A stretch of 34,578 nt of DNA from Bacteroidota bacterium (lineage in GTDB: Bacteria; Bacteroidota; Bacteroidia; UBA8524), in the NCBI GenBank assembly GCA_016124735.1, contig WGMZ01000021.1, positions 1 to 34,578 on the forward strand, written 5' to 3'. A model generated the notes under the pieces. The model had not been told where the DNA came from, made no database searches, and worked only from the letters and a program-made list of their open reading frames with translations. Below, in pieces: positions 22,053 through 30,666 of this stretch. The stretch's first letter is position 1, and every line of letters begins with the position of its first letter. Position numbers and translations under genes: made by a program.

Positions 22053-22064
22053 CCTGACGACAGG
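22053..22064. repeat. Small CCTG/CAGG hairpin
   Basis: CCTG-ACGA-CAGG within TCATCCTGACGACAGGGG lies just after the stop codon of the minus-strand dehydrogenase gene. It resembles a dispersed intergenic motif of Bacteroidota and has no U-tract, so it is weak as a terminator. Confidence 0.35.
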
Positions 22065-22067
22065 GGT

Positions 22068-23393
22068 TCAGCGCTCTATAAAACTTATACCCAACTCATC
22101 CAACTGCTTCAAAGCAGGTAGGTAGAGTTCCGGATGAACCGGAATACAAACTCCTTTTTGAGAAAATTTTTCATTCAGAATCGCTTCTGCACAGATAGCC
22201 GCTGGCAGTCCAACCGTTTTAGCCATGGCCGTGTAGCGTGCATCTTCACCTTCCAATGCCATGCTGCTTTCAATATGTCTTATTTCTCCGTTCAGTTTAT
22301 ATTTGATACGGTGAATCATCACAATTAAGTCCCGGTCGGCATCCTCCAATTTCCATTTTTCTTCTAAGATGGCCTGAAGGATTTCTGCAGGGCTTCCTTT
22401 CAACTTCGGCAGTGCATAATCAGAAGAAAGAAGACCCAGGAAACGAAACTTTTCTTCCAATTCCAGGTTCCACCCCAATGCAGGAATTTGAGCAAGCTTT
22501 TCTTCAACATGAAGCGATGGGTGCCAGGGTAGAAAAGAGTTTAAAAACTGGCGCCCGCTGCATCCGGGGGGAAGATCCATAAGATAGGAATCGTCTGTCA
22601 GGCCCAACTGCACCATTACGTTCCAGCCCGAGCAATAACCGGGTCGGCGGAGGGTGCCACGCAACAAAGTCTGTATTCCCTGTAATTGATACCAATCCTT
22701 GTAAAGCAGGGAGTCTCTGTTGGGATAGCCTTCAAAATCACCATAAGATGGATGAGAAAAAGTCTGAGTTCTTTGAAACAACTGTGGATAGGATACAAAA
22801 TGCAATTCGGAATTGTCGATATACCTGGCCGAAGAGCCGTAGCCTGCCAACACAACATTCCGAGGATTCCAACTTAACTTATAATTCCAGGGGTTTGTAT
22901 CATTCTCGGGAGCTACCAATCCTCCGGTAAATGATTCAAAGCCGAGTATTTCTCCTCCTTGGTTATGGATCTCGTGAATTAACTTCATAGCCGACATATG
23001 ATCTATCCCTGGATCCAGGCCGGCCTCATTCAGGAAGCACAATCCCTTCTTCAATACTTCCGGATGAAGTTTTTTCATTGCTTCATCTGTATAAGAAGCC
23101 GTCACAAGATTTTTGCCCGCTTCCAGGCACATCTCTGCGACCTGTATATGTAGAAAAGGAGGGAGAAGTGAAATCACGATGTCGGCTTTTTGAATCAAAG
23201 CCATGCAACTTGATTTGTTTTCAATCCCGAACGCGTGGCAAATCAGAGCTTTGCTCTGATGGTGGATGCGCAACTGATCTGCAACCGGATCGCATACATG
23301 CAGGGTATAAGAATTTTCGGGTGCTTTTTCTAAAAAGTATCGAATCAGGTAACTTGCCGATTTACCAGCACCGAAAAGTAGTATGTTCGCCAT
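22068..23393 (-). CDS. Saccharopine dehydrogenase-like protein (LYS9 type)
   Basis: This 441-residue protein has an N-terminal Rossmann fold (MANILLFGAGKSASYLIRYF, then ADIVISLLPPFLHIQVAEMC) and the catalytic-domain signature FLNEAGLDPGIDHMSAMKLI (about 120-139). These match saccharopine reductase/dehydrogenase proteins of the LYS9 class, which act in lysine metabolism through saccharopine (lysine, 2-oxoglutarate and NAD(P)). The late RYTAMAKTVGLPAAICAEAI is also typical. Bacteroidota homologues may serve lysine breakdown or an unknown amine; the partner saccharopine-forming enzyme is not in the window. A promoter (below) ends 4 bases before the ATG. Confidence 0.87.
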   Translation of the reverse strand: MANILLFGAGKSASYLIRYFLEKAPENSYTLHVCDPVADQLRIHHQSKALICHAFGIENKSSCMALIQKADIVISLLPPFLHIQVAEMCLEAGKNLVTASYTDEAMKKLHPEVLKKGLCFLNEAGLDPGIDHMSAMKLIHEIHNQGGEILGFESFTGGLVAPENDTNPWNYKLSWNPRNVVLAGYGSSARYIDNSELHFVSYPQLFQRTQTFSHPSYGDFEGYPNRDSLLYKDWYQLQGIQTLLRGTLRRPGYCSGWNVMVQLGLTDDSYLMDLPPGCSGRQFLNSFLPWHPSLHVEEKLAQIPALGWNLELEEKFRFLGLLSSDYALPKLKGSPAEILQAILEEKWKLEDADRDLIVMIHRIKYKLNGEIRHIESSMALEGEDARYTAMAKTVGLPAAICAEAILNEKFSQKGVCIPVHPELYLPALKQLDELGISFIER

Positions 23394-23397
23394 AAGG

Positions 23398-23428
23398 CAA
23401 AGCTATTCTTTCGTTAGAAGACGCGCAA
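23398..23428 (-). promoter_or_regulatory. Promoter of the saccharopine dehydrogenase-like gene, placed for a leaderless mRNA
   Basis: On the minus strand TTG (23428-23426), a 20-base spacer and TAGCTTTG (23405-23398) match the Bacteroidota consensus. The -7 element ends 4 bases before the ATG at 23393, so transcription should begin at or next to the start codon. It overlaps the start of the cytidine deaminase pseudogene on the other strand. Confidence 0.6.
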
Positions 23429-23915
23429 TGGGAAGGATGATTTTAAAGGAATCGGAGATTGAAATAATGGATTGGGAGGAATTGATCCCTGCGGAATTTC
23501 AACTTATTCTGGCAGTACGAAAATCGGCAAAATCAGCATTTGCACTCGTTTCCGATTTTATGGTTGGAGCCGCATTGGAGCACGGAAACAGATTGATATG
23601 AACCGGCAATAATCAGGAAAATCAAGCCTTACCAAGCGGATTGTGTGCCGAAAGAGTGGTGCTTTATTTTGCGGGGGCAATTATCCGGATACGACGCCCA
23701 TCCGGCTGGCTGTTTCCGCATCTTTTCGTGATTTCGATAGTGTCAATCAACCCATAATCCTCTGTGGTTCGTGCCTTCAGGCCCTGAAGGAATACGAGTC
23801 GCGTTTTGGACAAGAGCTGGAAATACTTATGGATGGAGCTCAGGAAGTATGGAAGGTAAAAGGGCTATATAAATTACTTCCTTTTGCGTTTAATGGATTA
23901 GAGATGAAACCTTAG
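23428..23915 (+). pseudogene. cdd: Broken cytidine deaminase gene
   Basis: ATG 23428 begins a cytidine deaminase N-terminus (MGRMILKESEIEIMDWEELI), continues through VSDFMVGAALEHGNRLI and meets TGA at 23599-23601. Reading on in frame gives TGNNQENQALPSGLCAERVV, the zinc-site motif with CAE, then YFAGA. Near the GGGGG run at 23673-23677 the frame shifts by one base and resumes as NYPDTTPIRLAVSASF, LCGSCLQALKEY (the second zinc motif CGxC) and LLPFAFNGLEMKP, with the stop at 23913-23915. The gene would salvage cytidine to uridine. One nonsense and one frameshift make a working product unlikely, unless the assembly is at fault. Confidence 0.85.
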
Positions 23916-24012
23916 GAAATCTTCGGATGGGGAGAATTGGCAGCTTATCATTCAATTATCAAAACCCAACATCGACATCAATCTCAACCTCAATCTTTTT
24001 TTTCATGCACCC

Positions 24013-24043
24013 TTTGCGCTATTACAAAATCATATTATCTTTG
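24013..24043 (+). promoter_or_regulatory. Promoter of the rpmB-rpmG-DUF4295 operon
   Basis: TTTG (24013-24016), a 19-base spacer and TATCTTTG (24036-24043) match the Bacteroidota consensus TTTG-N19-TAnnTTTG. The expected start lies about 19 bases before the rpmB ATG. Confidence 0.8.
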
Positions 24044-24066
24044 CAGTCCTTTTAACAAGAATAGTC

Positions 24067-24300
24067 ATGTCGAGAGTGTGCGATTTAACTGGCAAGAAAG
24101 CGATGGTAGGGCATCACGTAAGTTTTTCAAACAAGAAAACCTTGCGTAGGTTCAACCCGAACTTGCACGTGAAGAAATTTTATATCCCAGAGGAAGACCG
24201 TTGGATAGTGCTGAAAGTTTCCACTTCAGCTATGAGAACCATTAACAAGAAAGGTATTTATGCCTGCTTGAAAGAATGGGAAAAAACAGGTCGTATTTAA
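24067..24300 (+). CDS. rpmB: Large-subunit ribosomal protein bL28
   Basis: This 77-residue protein begins MSRVCDLTGKKAMVGHHVSF and continues NKKTLRRFNPNLH, the standard L28 sequence, with the late STSAMRTINKKGIYACL. It is a structural protein of the 50S subunit near the exit-site region. The single N-terminal cysteine is not part of a zinc motif. The strong promoter lies directly upstream. It is followed by rpmG after 15 bases, an order common in Bacteroidota. Confidence 0.97.
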   Translation: MSRVCDLTGKKAMVGHHVSFSNKKTLRRFNPNLHVKKFYIPEEDRWIVLKVSTSAMRTINKKGIYACLKEWEKTGRI

Positions 24301-24315
24301 TAGAAAGAAAAGAAG

Positions 24316-24498
24316 ATGGCCAAAAAAGGTAACCGAGTACAGGTAATTTTGGAATGCACTGAACATAAAGAATCAGGCATGCCAGGCGTATCCCGCTATA
24401 TTACCACCAAAAATAAAAAGAACACCACCGAGCGTTTGGAACTGAAAAAGTACAATCCGGTGTTGAAGAAATATACCATTCACAAAGAAATTAAATAA
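24316..24498 (+). CDS. rpmG: Large-subunit ribosomal protein bL33
   Basis: This 60-residue protein carries the L33 hallmarks: [16 protein letters not shown] at the start and [20 protein letters not shown] in the middle, ending [11 protein letters not shown]. It lacks the four zinc-binding cysteines, so it is the zinc-independent form (only Cys14 is seen). It is a 50S subunit protein in the same operon as rpmB and the DUF4295 gene. Confidence 0.96.
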   Translation: MAKKGNRVQVILECTEHKESGMPGVSRYITTKNKKNTTERLELKKYNPVLKKYTIHKEIK

Positions 24499-24500
24499 CC

Positions 24501-24656
24501 ATGGCTAAGAAGGTAGTAGCAACGCTGAGAAAAGAGGGTGCAGGAAAAGAATGGACCCGTATTATTAAAGCTGTAAAATCTCCTAAAACCGGAGCATACA
24601 CTTTCAAGGAAGAAATGCTTCCTGCCGAATTGGCTAAGGATGCGTTCAAAGCTTAA
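24501..24656 (+). CDS. DUF4295 family protein, Bacteroidota-specific ribosome-associated
   Basis: This small 51-residue frame begins ATG 24501, two bases after the rpmG stop: MAKKVVATLRKEGAGKEWTR, then IIKAVKSPKTGAYTFKEEML and PAELAKDAFKA. It is highly basic and matches the DUF4295 family that follows rpmG in most Bacteroidota. A Bacteroidota-specific ribosomal protein has been described from Flavobacterium ribosome structures, and this family is a plausible match, but I have not verified that. Translation is likely coupled to rpmG. A terminator hairpin follows 23 bases after the stop. Confidence 0.9.
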   Translation: MAKKVVATLRKEGAGKEWTRIIKAVKSPKTGAYTFKEEMLPAELAKDAFKA

Positions 24657-24678
24657 TTTGGCGTAATAAAAAGTTTAG

Positions 24679-24707
24679 AGCTTCCTGTCTGGCAGGGAGC
24701 TTTTTTT
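24679..24707 (+). terminator. Intrinsic terminator after the ribosomal-protein genes
   Basis: AGCTTCCTG (24679-24687), loop TCTGG and CAGGGAGCT (24693-24701) form a 9-bp stem with one G-T pair, followed by a T run to 24707. ftsY starts only 21 bases later with no clear promoter of its own, so this may act as a partial terminator that lowers ftsY relative to the ribosomal proteins. Confidence 0.8.
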
Positions 24708-24727
24708 GTTTTTAACCGTTTTGAAAA

Positions 24728-25684
24728 ATGGGATTGTTTGAGAAAATATTCTCCAGAGAGAAAAAGGAGAAACTAGATCAGGGGCTCGAAAAGACCAAGA
24801 GTAGCCTGTTGGGGAAAATTGGGAAAGCCCTGGCAGGTAAATCCAGTATAGACGAGGGCTTTCTGGATGATCTGGAAGAAATTCTCGTGACCTCAGACGT
24901 GGGAATCGAAACGACCCTAAAAATTATCGAGCGGATCGAAAACAGGGTTCAACGGGATAAATACCTGACAGAATCTGAATTGAACACGATGCTGCGGGAG
25001 GAAATAGCCGACCTACTTCCCGATCAGGACGATACATTAAGTCGTGATTTTCATCTTCCGAATGGAACCAAACCTTATGTAATTATGGTGGTGGGCGTGA
25101 ATGGTGTGGGAAAAACCACCACCATTGGAAAATTAGCTCATCAATTCAAAGCCAAGGGACATAAAGTGGTGTTGGGAGCTGCGGACACCTTTCGGGCCGC
25201 GGCAGTGGAACAGCTTAAAATATGGGGGCAGCGAACCGGAGTGGAAGTAGTTGAAAAAGGCATGAATGCCGATCCGGCTTCGGTTGCATTCGAAGCGGTG
25301 AAGGCAGCTTGTGAAAAAGAGGCAGACGTATGCATTATAGACACCGCAGGCAGACTGCATAACAAAGTCAACCTGATGAATGAGCTAAGTAAGATAAAAC
25401 GGGTCATGCAAAAAGTAGTTCCGGGTGCGCCTCATGAAGTTTTGCTGGTATTGGATGCGTCTACGGGTCAAAATGCTTTTGAACAAGCCCGGCAATTTAC
25501 TGCGGCAACCGAAGTGAATGCTCTGGCGCTTACCAAACTTGATGGAACCGCCAAAGGCGGCGTGGTAATTGGTGTTTCGGAACAATTTAAAACACCGGTT
25601 CGCTATATAGGAGTGGGAGAAGGAATGGAAGACCTGCAGGTTTTCAATAAATACGAATTCATCGATTCCTTGTTTAGTAATTAA
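24728..25684 (+). CDS. ftsY: Signal recognition particle receptor FtsY
   Basis: This 318-residue protein is short for FtsY because the acidic A domain is only about 45 residues, as is usual in Bacteroidota. The NG domain is complete: P-loop GVNGVGKTTTIGKLA (123-137), DTFRAAAVEQL, the DTAGRLHNK G3 motif, TKLDGTAKGG and the closing GVGEGMEDLQVF. It receives SRP-ribosome complexes at the inner membrane through its GTPase. It is followed by rimO after six bases, so ftsY, rimO and bshC form one transcription unit. Confidence 0.97.
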   Translation: MGLFEKIFSREKKEKLDQGLEKTKSSLLGKIGKALAGKSSIDEGFLDDLEEILVTSDVGIETTLKIIERIENRVQRDKYLTESELNTMLREEIADLLPDQDDTLSRDFHLPNGTKPYVIMVVGVNGVGKTTTIGKLAHQFKAKGHKVVLGAADTFRAAAVEQLKIWGQRTGVEVVEKGMNADPASVAFEAVKAACEKEADVCIIDTAGRLHNKVNLMNELSKIKRVMQKVVPGAPHEVLLVLDASTGQNAFEQARQFTAATEVNALALTKLDGTAKGGVVIGVSEQFKTPVRYIGVGEGMEDLQVFNKYEFIDSLFSN

Positions 25685-25690
25685 AGCATT

Positions 25691-27004
25691 GTGAAGGTAA
25701 GGACACGCAAACAGGACAAAATCAATATTATTACCATGGGCTGCTCCAAAAACCTTGTGGACAGCGAGGTTTTGATGTCTCAACTTAAAGCCAATGAATT
25801 GGAAGTAAGTCATGAGTCGGAGAAAGACGATGCCAATGTTGTCATTATAAATACCTGTGGGTTTATCGACAATGCAAAGAAGGAATCCATTGATACCATT
25901 CTCGACTATGTAGACCGCAAGGAAAAGGGAATGGTAGACCGTGTCTATGTAACTGGTTGTCTCTCTCATCGCTACCAGGAAGACCTGGAAGCAGAAATTC
26001 CTGAAGTGGATGCGTGGTTTGGCACACTGGAGTTGCCTCGTTTGTTGAATACCCTGGGCGCAGATTATAAACATGAATTAATCGGCGAACGGCTGGTAAC
26101 CACACCGTCGCATTACGCCTATATGAAAATTTCTGAGGGGTGTGACCGGCCTTGCTCTTTTTGTGCGATTCCTCTTATGAGAGGAAAACACGTATCCAAG
26201 CCCATTGAGCAATTGAAGAAGGAAGCTGAACACCTTGTGAAAAACGGAACCAAGGAGATTTTGCTGATTGCTCAGGATTCGACCTATTACGGTCTCGACT
26301 TATACGGGGAAAGAAAATTGGCAGATTTGCTCCGTGTGCTCTCTGATGTAGAAGGGCTGGATTGGATAAGGCTTCATTATGCCTATCCGTCGCAGTTTCC
26401 AATGGATGCACTGGATGTCATTGCTGAAAGAAAAAATATCTGCAGCTACCTGGATATTCCCCTGCAACATATCAGCGACAAAATGTTGAAAGCCATGCGT
26501 CGCGGAGTCACCCGAAGAAGAACCCAGCAAGTGGTGGATACCATTCGTGAAAAAGTCCCGGGCATTGCATTAAGAACCACCATGTTGGTAGGGCATCCGG
26601 GGGAAACAGTAGACGATTTTGAAGAACTCAAGGATTTTATCCGTAAGAATAAATTTGAGCGACTTGGGGTGTTTACCTATTCCCATGAAGACAATACTCA
26701 TTCAGGGTCGTTGGTGGATGACGTACCTGAAGAAGTTAAGGAACAAAGGGCCGCGGAGCTGATGGAACTGCAGGAACAGATTTCCTTTGATTTGAATCAG
26801 GAAAAAGTGGGGAAGACCTACCGCGTATTATTCGATCGGGTAGAAGGAAGTCATTTTGTTGGACGTACCGAATTTGATTCTCCAGAAGTTGATAATGAAG
26901 TACTTGTTGGCAAAAAGGAGAATTTTGTTCGACTCGGAGACTTTGCCAATGTAAAAATAAAACATGCTACAGCATTTGACCTTTATGGTGATGTTGTAAT
27001 TTAG
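25691..27004 (+). CDS. rimO: Ribosomal protein uS12 methylthiotransferase RimO
   Basis: This 437-residue radical SAM enzyme adds a methylthio group to the aspartate of ribosomal protein S12. It has the N-terminal methylthiotransferase domain with cluster cysteines C18, C56 and C90 (ITMGCSKNLVDSEV), the radical SAM motif CDRPCSFC (C151, C155, C158) and a C-terminal TRAM domain that binds S12. The start is GTG at 25691, only six bases after ftsY. The next gene, bshC, starts four bases after its stop. Length and all key residues are normal, and the S12-specific form rather than MiaB is shown by the CDRPCSFCAIPLMRGKHVSK run. Confidence 0.95.
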   Translation: MKVRTRKQDKINIITMGCSKNLVDSEVLMSQLKANELEVSHESEKDDANVVIINTCGFIDNAKKESIDTILDYVDRKEKGMVDRVYVTGCLSHRYQEDLEAEIPEVDAWFGTLELPRLLNTLGADYKHELIGERLVTTPSHYAYMKISEGCDRPCSFCAIPLMRGKHVSKPIEQLKKEAEHLVKNGTKEILLIAQDSTYYGLDLYGERKLADLLRVLSDVEGLDWIRLHYAYPSQFPMDALDVIAERKNICSYLDIPLQHISDKMLKAMRRGVTRRRTQQVVDTIREKVPGIALRTTMLVGHPGETVDDFEELKDFIRKNKFERLGVFTYSHEDNTHSGSLVDDVPEEVKEQRAAELMELQEQISFDLNQEKVGKTYRVLFDRVEGSHFVGRTEFDSPEVDNEVLVGKKENFVRLGDFANVKIKHATAFDLYGDVVI

Positions 27005-27008
27005 CGGC

Positions 27009-28607
27009 ATGCCGCTTCAACCCATTGATCCGGAAAAGAGTGGATTGTATTCTTCCCTCGTACTGGACTATCTAAATCGAAAAGACAGCTTAAGACAGTT
27101 TATTTCGAATTGGCCGGATAAATCTGGCTTTAAAAACCAAATAGACCGGAGAGCAAATCAACTCCCCGATAGGACAGTTTTGGTGCAGGCATTGCGTCGT
27201 CAATACGCATCTCTGGAACTGGGATCTCAGGTAGAAGCCAATCTGAAAAGACTTGAAGCCGACAATTCTTATACTTTAACAACAGGACAGCAAATTCATA
27301 TTTTCCTGGGACCCATGTATGTGTACTGGAAGATCGTGAGTACAATAGCCCTTTGCCAAAAGCTAAAGAAGGATTTTCCAGATCAGGAATTTATCCCTGT
27401 CTTTTGGATGGCTACTGAGGATCATGATTTTGCCGAAATCAATCACCTGGAATTATTCAATCGAAATTTTGAATGGGAAAGTCCCTCCGACAGGGCGATG
27501 CCGGTAGGAGCCTTAAGCACATTGGGGTTGCCGGAGCTTACGGATGAAGTCAATGAATTATTTCATCGTCAGGAATCCTTTCAACCCTTTGCAGCATTGT
27601 TTAAGGAGGCCTATTCGCGGTATGAGAATTTTGCCGCAGCAACCCGGTATTTGGTGCATTCGCTATTCAGGGAATTTGGCTTGCTTATCATTGATCCGAT
27701 GGATGAGGAGTTGAAAAAACAGTTTGACTCCATTCTTCGTGATGAGCTGGTGCATGGTTTTGCACAACAGGCTGTAGAAAAGACCAGCGAAGAATTGGGC
27801 AAAATGTACAGTCTTCAGGTACATCCCCGGGAAATTAATCTGTTTTATACCGGGTTGAACGGAAGGGAACGGGTGGAGAATTCGAGTGGAATGATTCAAA
27901 CGATTAGCGGGGAGAAAATCGGAAGACTTGAGGAAATACATAGCTGGCTTCCGAATAAACGAAGAGATTTTTCCACAAATGTGGTATTACGTCCGGTATA
28001 CCAAGAAACGATTTTGCCTAACCTCGCTTATATCGGTGGCCCGGGAGAATTAGCCTATTGGTTGCAGCTAAAAGAAGTTTTTGAGGCGTATCAGGTTCCT
28101 TTTCCCATACTTGAAAACAGAAAATCAATTTTTTTATTAGGTAAAAAATCTGTTCAAAATTGGGAGAAATCAGGATTGCCCTGGGATGCCTTGTTTGAGG
28201 AGGAATCGACTTTACGCAAAATGCTGCTGGAAGCGAGCAATGACGGACTGGTTAGTCTTGCTGAGGACCTGGAAGAATTGCATCGCTTAAAAGATAAAAT
28301 TATTGGAAAATCTGCGTCAATTCAACCGTCAAGTGCCAAGCCACTAGCGAATATTTTTAATCAAACCGAAAAAATTATTAAAAAAATTGACAAGGAAATT
28401 TTTACCTTGCAAGAAGCAGGACAGTTGAAAAATCTGGAAAAACTGATAAAAGTGAGGTCGGTTCTCAAAGAAAGAGGTTTCAATCAGGAACGAAATCACG
28501 GAGTCATTCAGTATATCTCAGAGTTGAAAACTGACAAAATAATTGGAGATATAAACAAGAATTACGAGGACATCGGTCCGGTTGCATTGCTACTGGAAGC
28601 CGAATAG
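27009..28607 (+). CDS. bshC: Bacillithiol biosynthesis cysteine-adding enzyme BshC
   Basis: This 532-residue protein is the expected size for BshC, which joins cysteine to the glucosaminyl-malate intermediate in the last step of bacillithiol synthesis. Typical landmarks are TTGQQIHIFLGPMYVYWKIV (about 93-112), PVFWMATEDHDFAEINHL (about 129-146) and VLRPVYQETILPNLAYIGGP (about 322-341) with the following GELAYWLQLK. A coiled coil covers about 425-485. BshA and BshB are not in the window. It is the last gene of the ftsY-rimO-bshC unit. Bacillithiol use is known in several Bacteroidota. Confidence 0.93.
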   Translation: MPLQPIDPEKSGLYSSLVLDYLNRKDSLRQFISNWPDKSGFKNQIDRRANQLPDRTVLVQALRRQYASLELGSQVEANLKRLEADNSYTLTTGQQIHIFLGPMYVYWKIVSTIALCQKLKKDFPDQEFIPVFWMATEDHDFAEINHLELFNRNFEWESPSDRAMPVGALSTLGLPELTDEVNELFHRQESFQPFAALFKEAYSRYENFAAATRYLVHSLFREFGLLIIDPMDEELKKQFDSILRDELVHGFAQQAVEKTSEELGKMYSLQVHPREINLFYTGLNGRERVENSSGMIQTISGEKIGRLEEIHSWLPNKRRDFSTNVVLRPVYQETILPNLAYIGGPGELAYWLQLKEVFEAYQVPFPILENRKSIFLLGKKSVQNWEKSGLPWDALFEEESTLRKMLLEASNDGLVSLAEDLEELHRLKDKIIGKSASIQPSSAKPLANIFNQTEKIIKKIDKEIFTLQEAGQLKNLEKLIKVRSVLKERGFNQERNHGVIQYISELKTDKIIGDINKNYEDIGPVALLLEAE

Positions 28608-28644
28608 AAAACCAAATTTTAAACTAACAACCGATTAATCCCAT

Positions 28645-30075
28645 ATGAAAAAACTTTTAGTTTTAGGACTGGCATTTGCAATTGCAATACCTGCCATGGC
28701 ACAAAAGAAGAAATCCACCACGCCGAATAAAGATGCGAAGCGTTGGATGGTTGGAGCACAGGTTGGGGGGACTACCCTCATTGGAGATGCTCAGAAATTA
28801 GGATTTAGTTATGCAGCGGGTGTTCGCGCTCAATATTCTTTTTCACATACCATAGGCTTTAGAGTTATGGGGAATTATGGTCAGCTGAAAGGATCAGAAA
28901 AACCGGATGGCCGTCCATACAGCTCATACAGCTTTACCAATAATTTTTGGGAAGCTCAGGGACAGGTGGTTATCACCATTGGCAATATTTCTTACTTGAG
29001 AAAAGCCAGAAAATGGAATTATTATGCGGCAGGTGGCGTTGGCTTTTTTGGCAGCAATGCAAAAAGTAAGTACATATTGAAATCAGACCTTACGGGAACT
29101 GAGAGATCTCAAACGTATAATCAGGTAACTCAGATGTATACGGCCTCTTTTGGAACCCGTTACAACATGAACAGCAATATTGCAATAGGCCTTGAATACC
29201 AAATGCGTTTTGTGGGATCTGATTTACTGGACGTTCTACAATACCCTTCGTTTGGCAATAAGGCAAACGATATGGTGAACATGTTGCAGGTAACCATTGA
29301 TTTCAAATTGGGCAAAAAAGGTAAAAAACATGTGGATTGGATAAATCCTGTTGAGGCCATTTATGAAGACATCGCAAAAGTTGAGAAAAAAGTGGATCAA
29401 CTTAGTGGTGACCAGGATGGCGACGGAGTATCTGATTATTTTGATAAAGACAATACCACTCCGCAAGGGGCTATGGTTTATGGAAACGGACAAGCTGTGG
29501 ATACCGATGGTGATGGAGTTCCGGATGTGAAAGACCAGGAGCCAAATTCTCCCAAAGGAGCTGTTGTTGACGAAAACGGTAAAGCAGCGGATGACGACCA
29601 CGATGGCGTTCCAAATGTGCTCGACCTTTCACCGAATACTGATACATCTTACATGGTAAACCACCAGGGTATACCAATAATGACCAAAGACCTCGCACGC
29701 AAACTTGCTCCTAAGGGCGGACTGGGTGCGGGAAGTGTGGGCTATATGCCTGCCATTCTTTTCGAAACAGGAAGTACCCAGATCAAACCTATCCATTACA
29801 TCGATCTGCAAAACATTGCAGAGGCGATTAAACGGACTCAAGGGGTTCAATTCCTGATTATCGGTAACGCAGATTACCGTGGATCAGAAAAATTGAATGA
29901 GAAATTGGCTCTGGAGCGTGCGCAAGCCGTGAAGAATGTATTGATAGAAAGCTTTGGAGTGGATCCATCGAGAATTGAGATTCAATCCAATGGCGAAAAA
30001 GTGCCTATCGCTAAAGGCACCGATCCAATGTCGCTGCAAGCGAACCGTCGTGTGCAGTTCTTCATTGTAGAATAA
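28645..30075 (+). CDS. OmpA-family outer-membrane protein with beta-barrel and thrombospondin-3 repeats
   Basis: This 476-residue protein has a signal peptide MKKLLVLGLAFAIAIPAMAQ. Residues about 30-225 form an eight-strand-like barrel (WMVGAQVGGTTLIGDAQ onward, closing with VTIDFKLG). Calcium-binding thrombospondin type 3 repeats follow at about 250-335 (DQDGDGVSDYFDKD, DTDGDGVPDVKDQEPNSP, DDDHDGVPNVLDLSP). The C-terminal OmpA domain (about 363-476) binds peptidoglycan; GNADYRGSEKLNEKLALERA and ANRRVQFFIVE carry the usual Asp and Arg contacts. It links outer membrane and cell wall. It starts 37 bases after bshC and is followed by a strong terminator. Confidence 0.93.
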   Translation: MKKLLVLGLAFAIAIPAMAQKKKSTTPNKDAKRWMVGAQVGGTTLIGDAQKLGFSYAAGVRAQYSFSHTIGFRVMGNYGQLKGSEKPDGRPYSSYSFTNNFWEAQGQVVITIGNISYLRKARKWNYYAAGGVGFFGSNAKSKYILKSDLTGTERSQTYNQVTQMYTASFGTRYNMNSNIAIGLEYQMRFVGSDLLDVLQYPSFGNKANDMVNMLQVTIDFKLGKKGKKHVDWINPVEAIYEDIAKVEKKVDQLSGDQDGDGVSDYFDKDNTTPQGAMVYGNGQAVDTDGDGVPDVKDQEPNSPKGAVVDENGKAADDDHDGVPNVLDLSPNTDTSYMVNHQGIPIMTKDLARKLAPKGGLGAGSVGYMPAILFETGSTQIKPIHYIDLQNIAEAIKRTQGVQFLIIGNADYRGSEKLNEKLALERAQAVKNVLIESFGVDPSRIEIQSNGEKVPIAKGTDPMSLQANRRVQFFIVE

Positions 30076-30094
30076 AAGAAAGAGAATTAAAAGG

Positions 30095-30125
30095 AAACCC
30101 CGGGACATTGTTTCGGGGTTTTTTT
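30095..30125. terminator. Intrinsic terminator after the OmpA-family gene
   Basis: AAACCCCG (30095-30102) pairs with CGGGGTTT (30114-30121) and is followed by a T run to 30125 on the plus strand. The minus strand also has an A/T flank, so it may serve the convergent methyltransferase gene. Confidence 0.85.
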
Positions 30126-30130
30126 ATGCA

Positions 30131-30661
30131 TCAGGGCAATTGCCGGGAAAGAAGTTCCCATAGGGCAATGCCACCGGAAACCGCCACATTAAATGAGTGC
30201 TTTGTGCCATATTGAGGAATTTCTAATACGGCATCACAACGATCGATTACTTCCTGATTTACTCCATCCACTTCATTTCCCAGAATCAGGGCTAAAGCTT
30301 TCTCAACGGATTTGAATTCGCGTATGTCAATGCTTTGCGTTGTTTGTTCCAAAGCCAGAATTTTATACCCTTCTTTTTTTAGATTTTCCACACAGGTGAT
30401 CACCGAATCGGCAGCTTCCCATGCCACTGTTTCTTCTGCCCCTAAAGCTGTTTTCCGGATCTCTTTATGAGGAGGTTTCCCCGTGATACCGCAGAGATAA
30501 AGCTTTTCTACACGAAAGGCGTCGGCAGATCTGAACAGGGATCCAACATTGCTCATACTGCGGATATCATCCAATACCAACACCATGGGGGTTTTTTGTG
30601 CATTTTTGAATGCTTCCGGACTGAGTCGGTTTAACTCGATATTCTTTAATTTGCGTGGCAT
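30131..30661 (-). CDS. TrmH/SpoU-family RNA 2'-O-methyltransferase
   Basis: This 176-residue SPOUT enzyme has the three family motifs. Motif 1 is SNVGSLFRSADAF (about 37-49), motif 2 is LALILGNEVDGVN (about 122-134) and motif 3 is IPQYGTKHSFNVAVSGGIAL (about 148-167). These form the knotted SAM-binding site. It is short and lacks the N-terminal substrate-binding extension of TrmH, so it probably methylates a ribose in tRNA or rRNA but the target is not known. The ATG at 30661 lies head to head with mutS, leaving no room for a separate promoter region. The trailing NVAVSGGIALWELL is typical of the Bacteroidota clade. Confidence 0.9.
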   Translation of the reverse strand: MPRKLKNIELNRLSPEAFKNAQKTPMVLVLDDIRSMSNVGSLFRSADAFRVEKLYLCGITGKPPHKEIRKTALGAEETVAWEAADSVITCVENLKKEGYKILALEQTTQSIDIREFKSVEKALALILGNEVDGVNQEVIDRCDAVLEIPQYGTKHSFNVAVSGGIALWELLSRQLP

Positions 30662-30666
30662 ACCTC

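Noticed and set aside
23383-23427. Longer start for the cytidine deaminase frame
   Set aside because: The in-frame ATG at 23383 lies inside the divergent dehydrogenase gene; ATG 23428 fits the family's start better.
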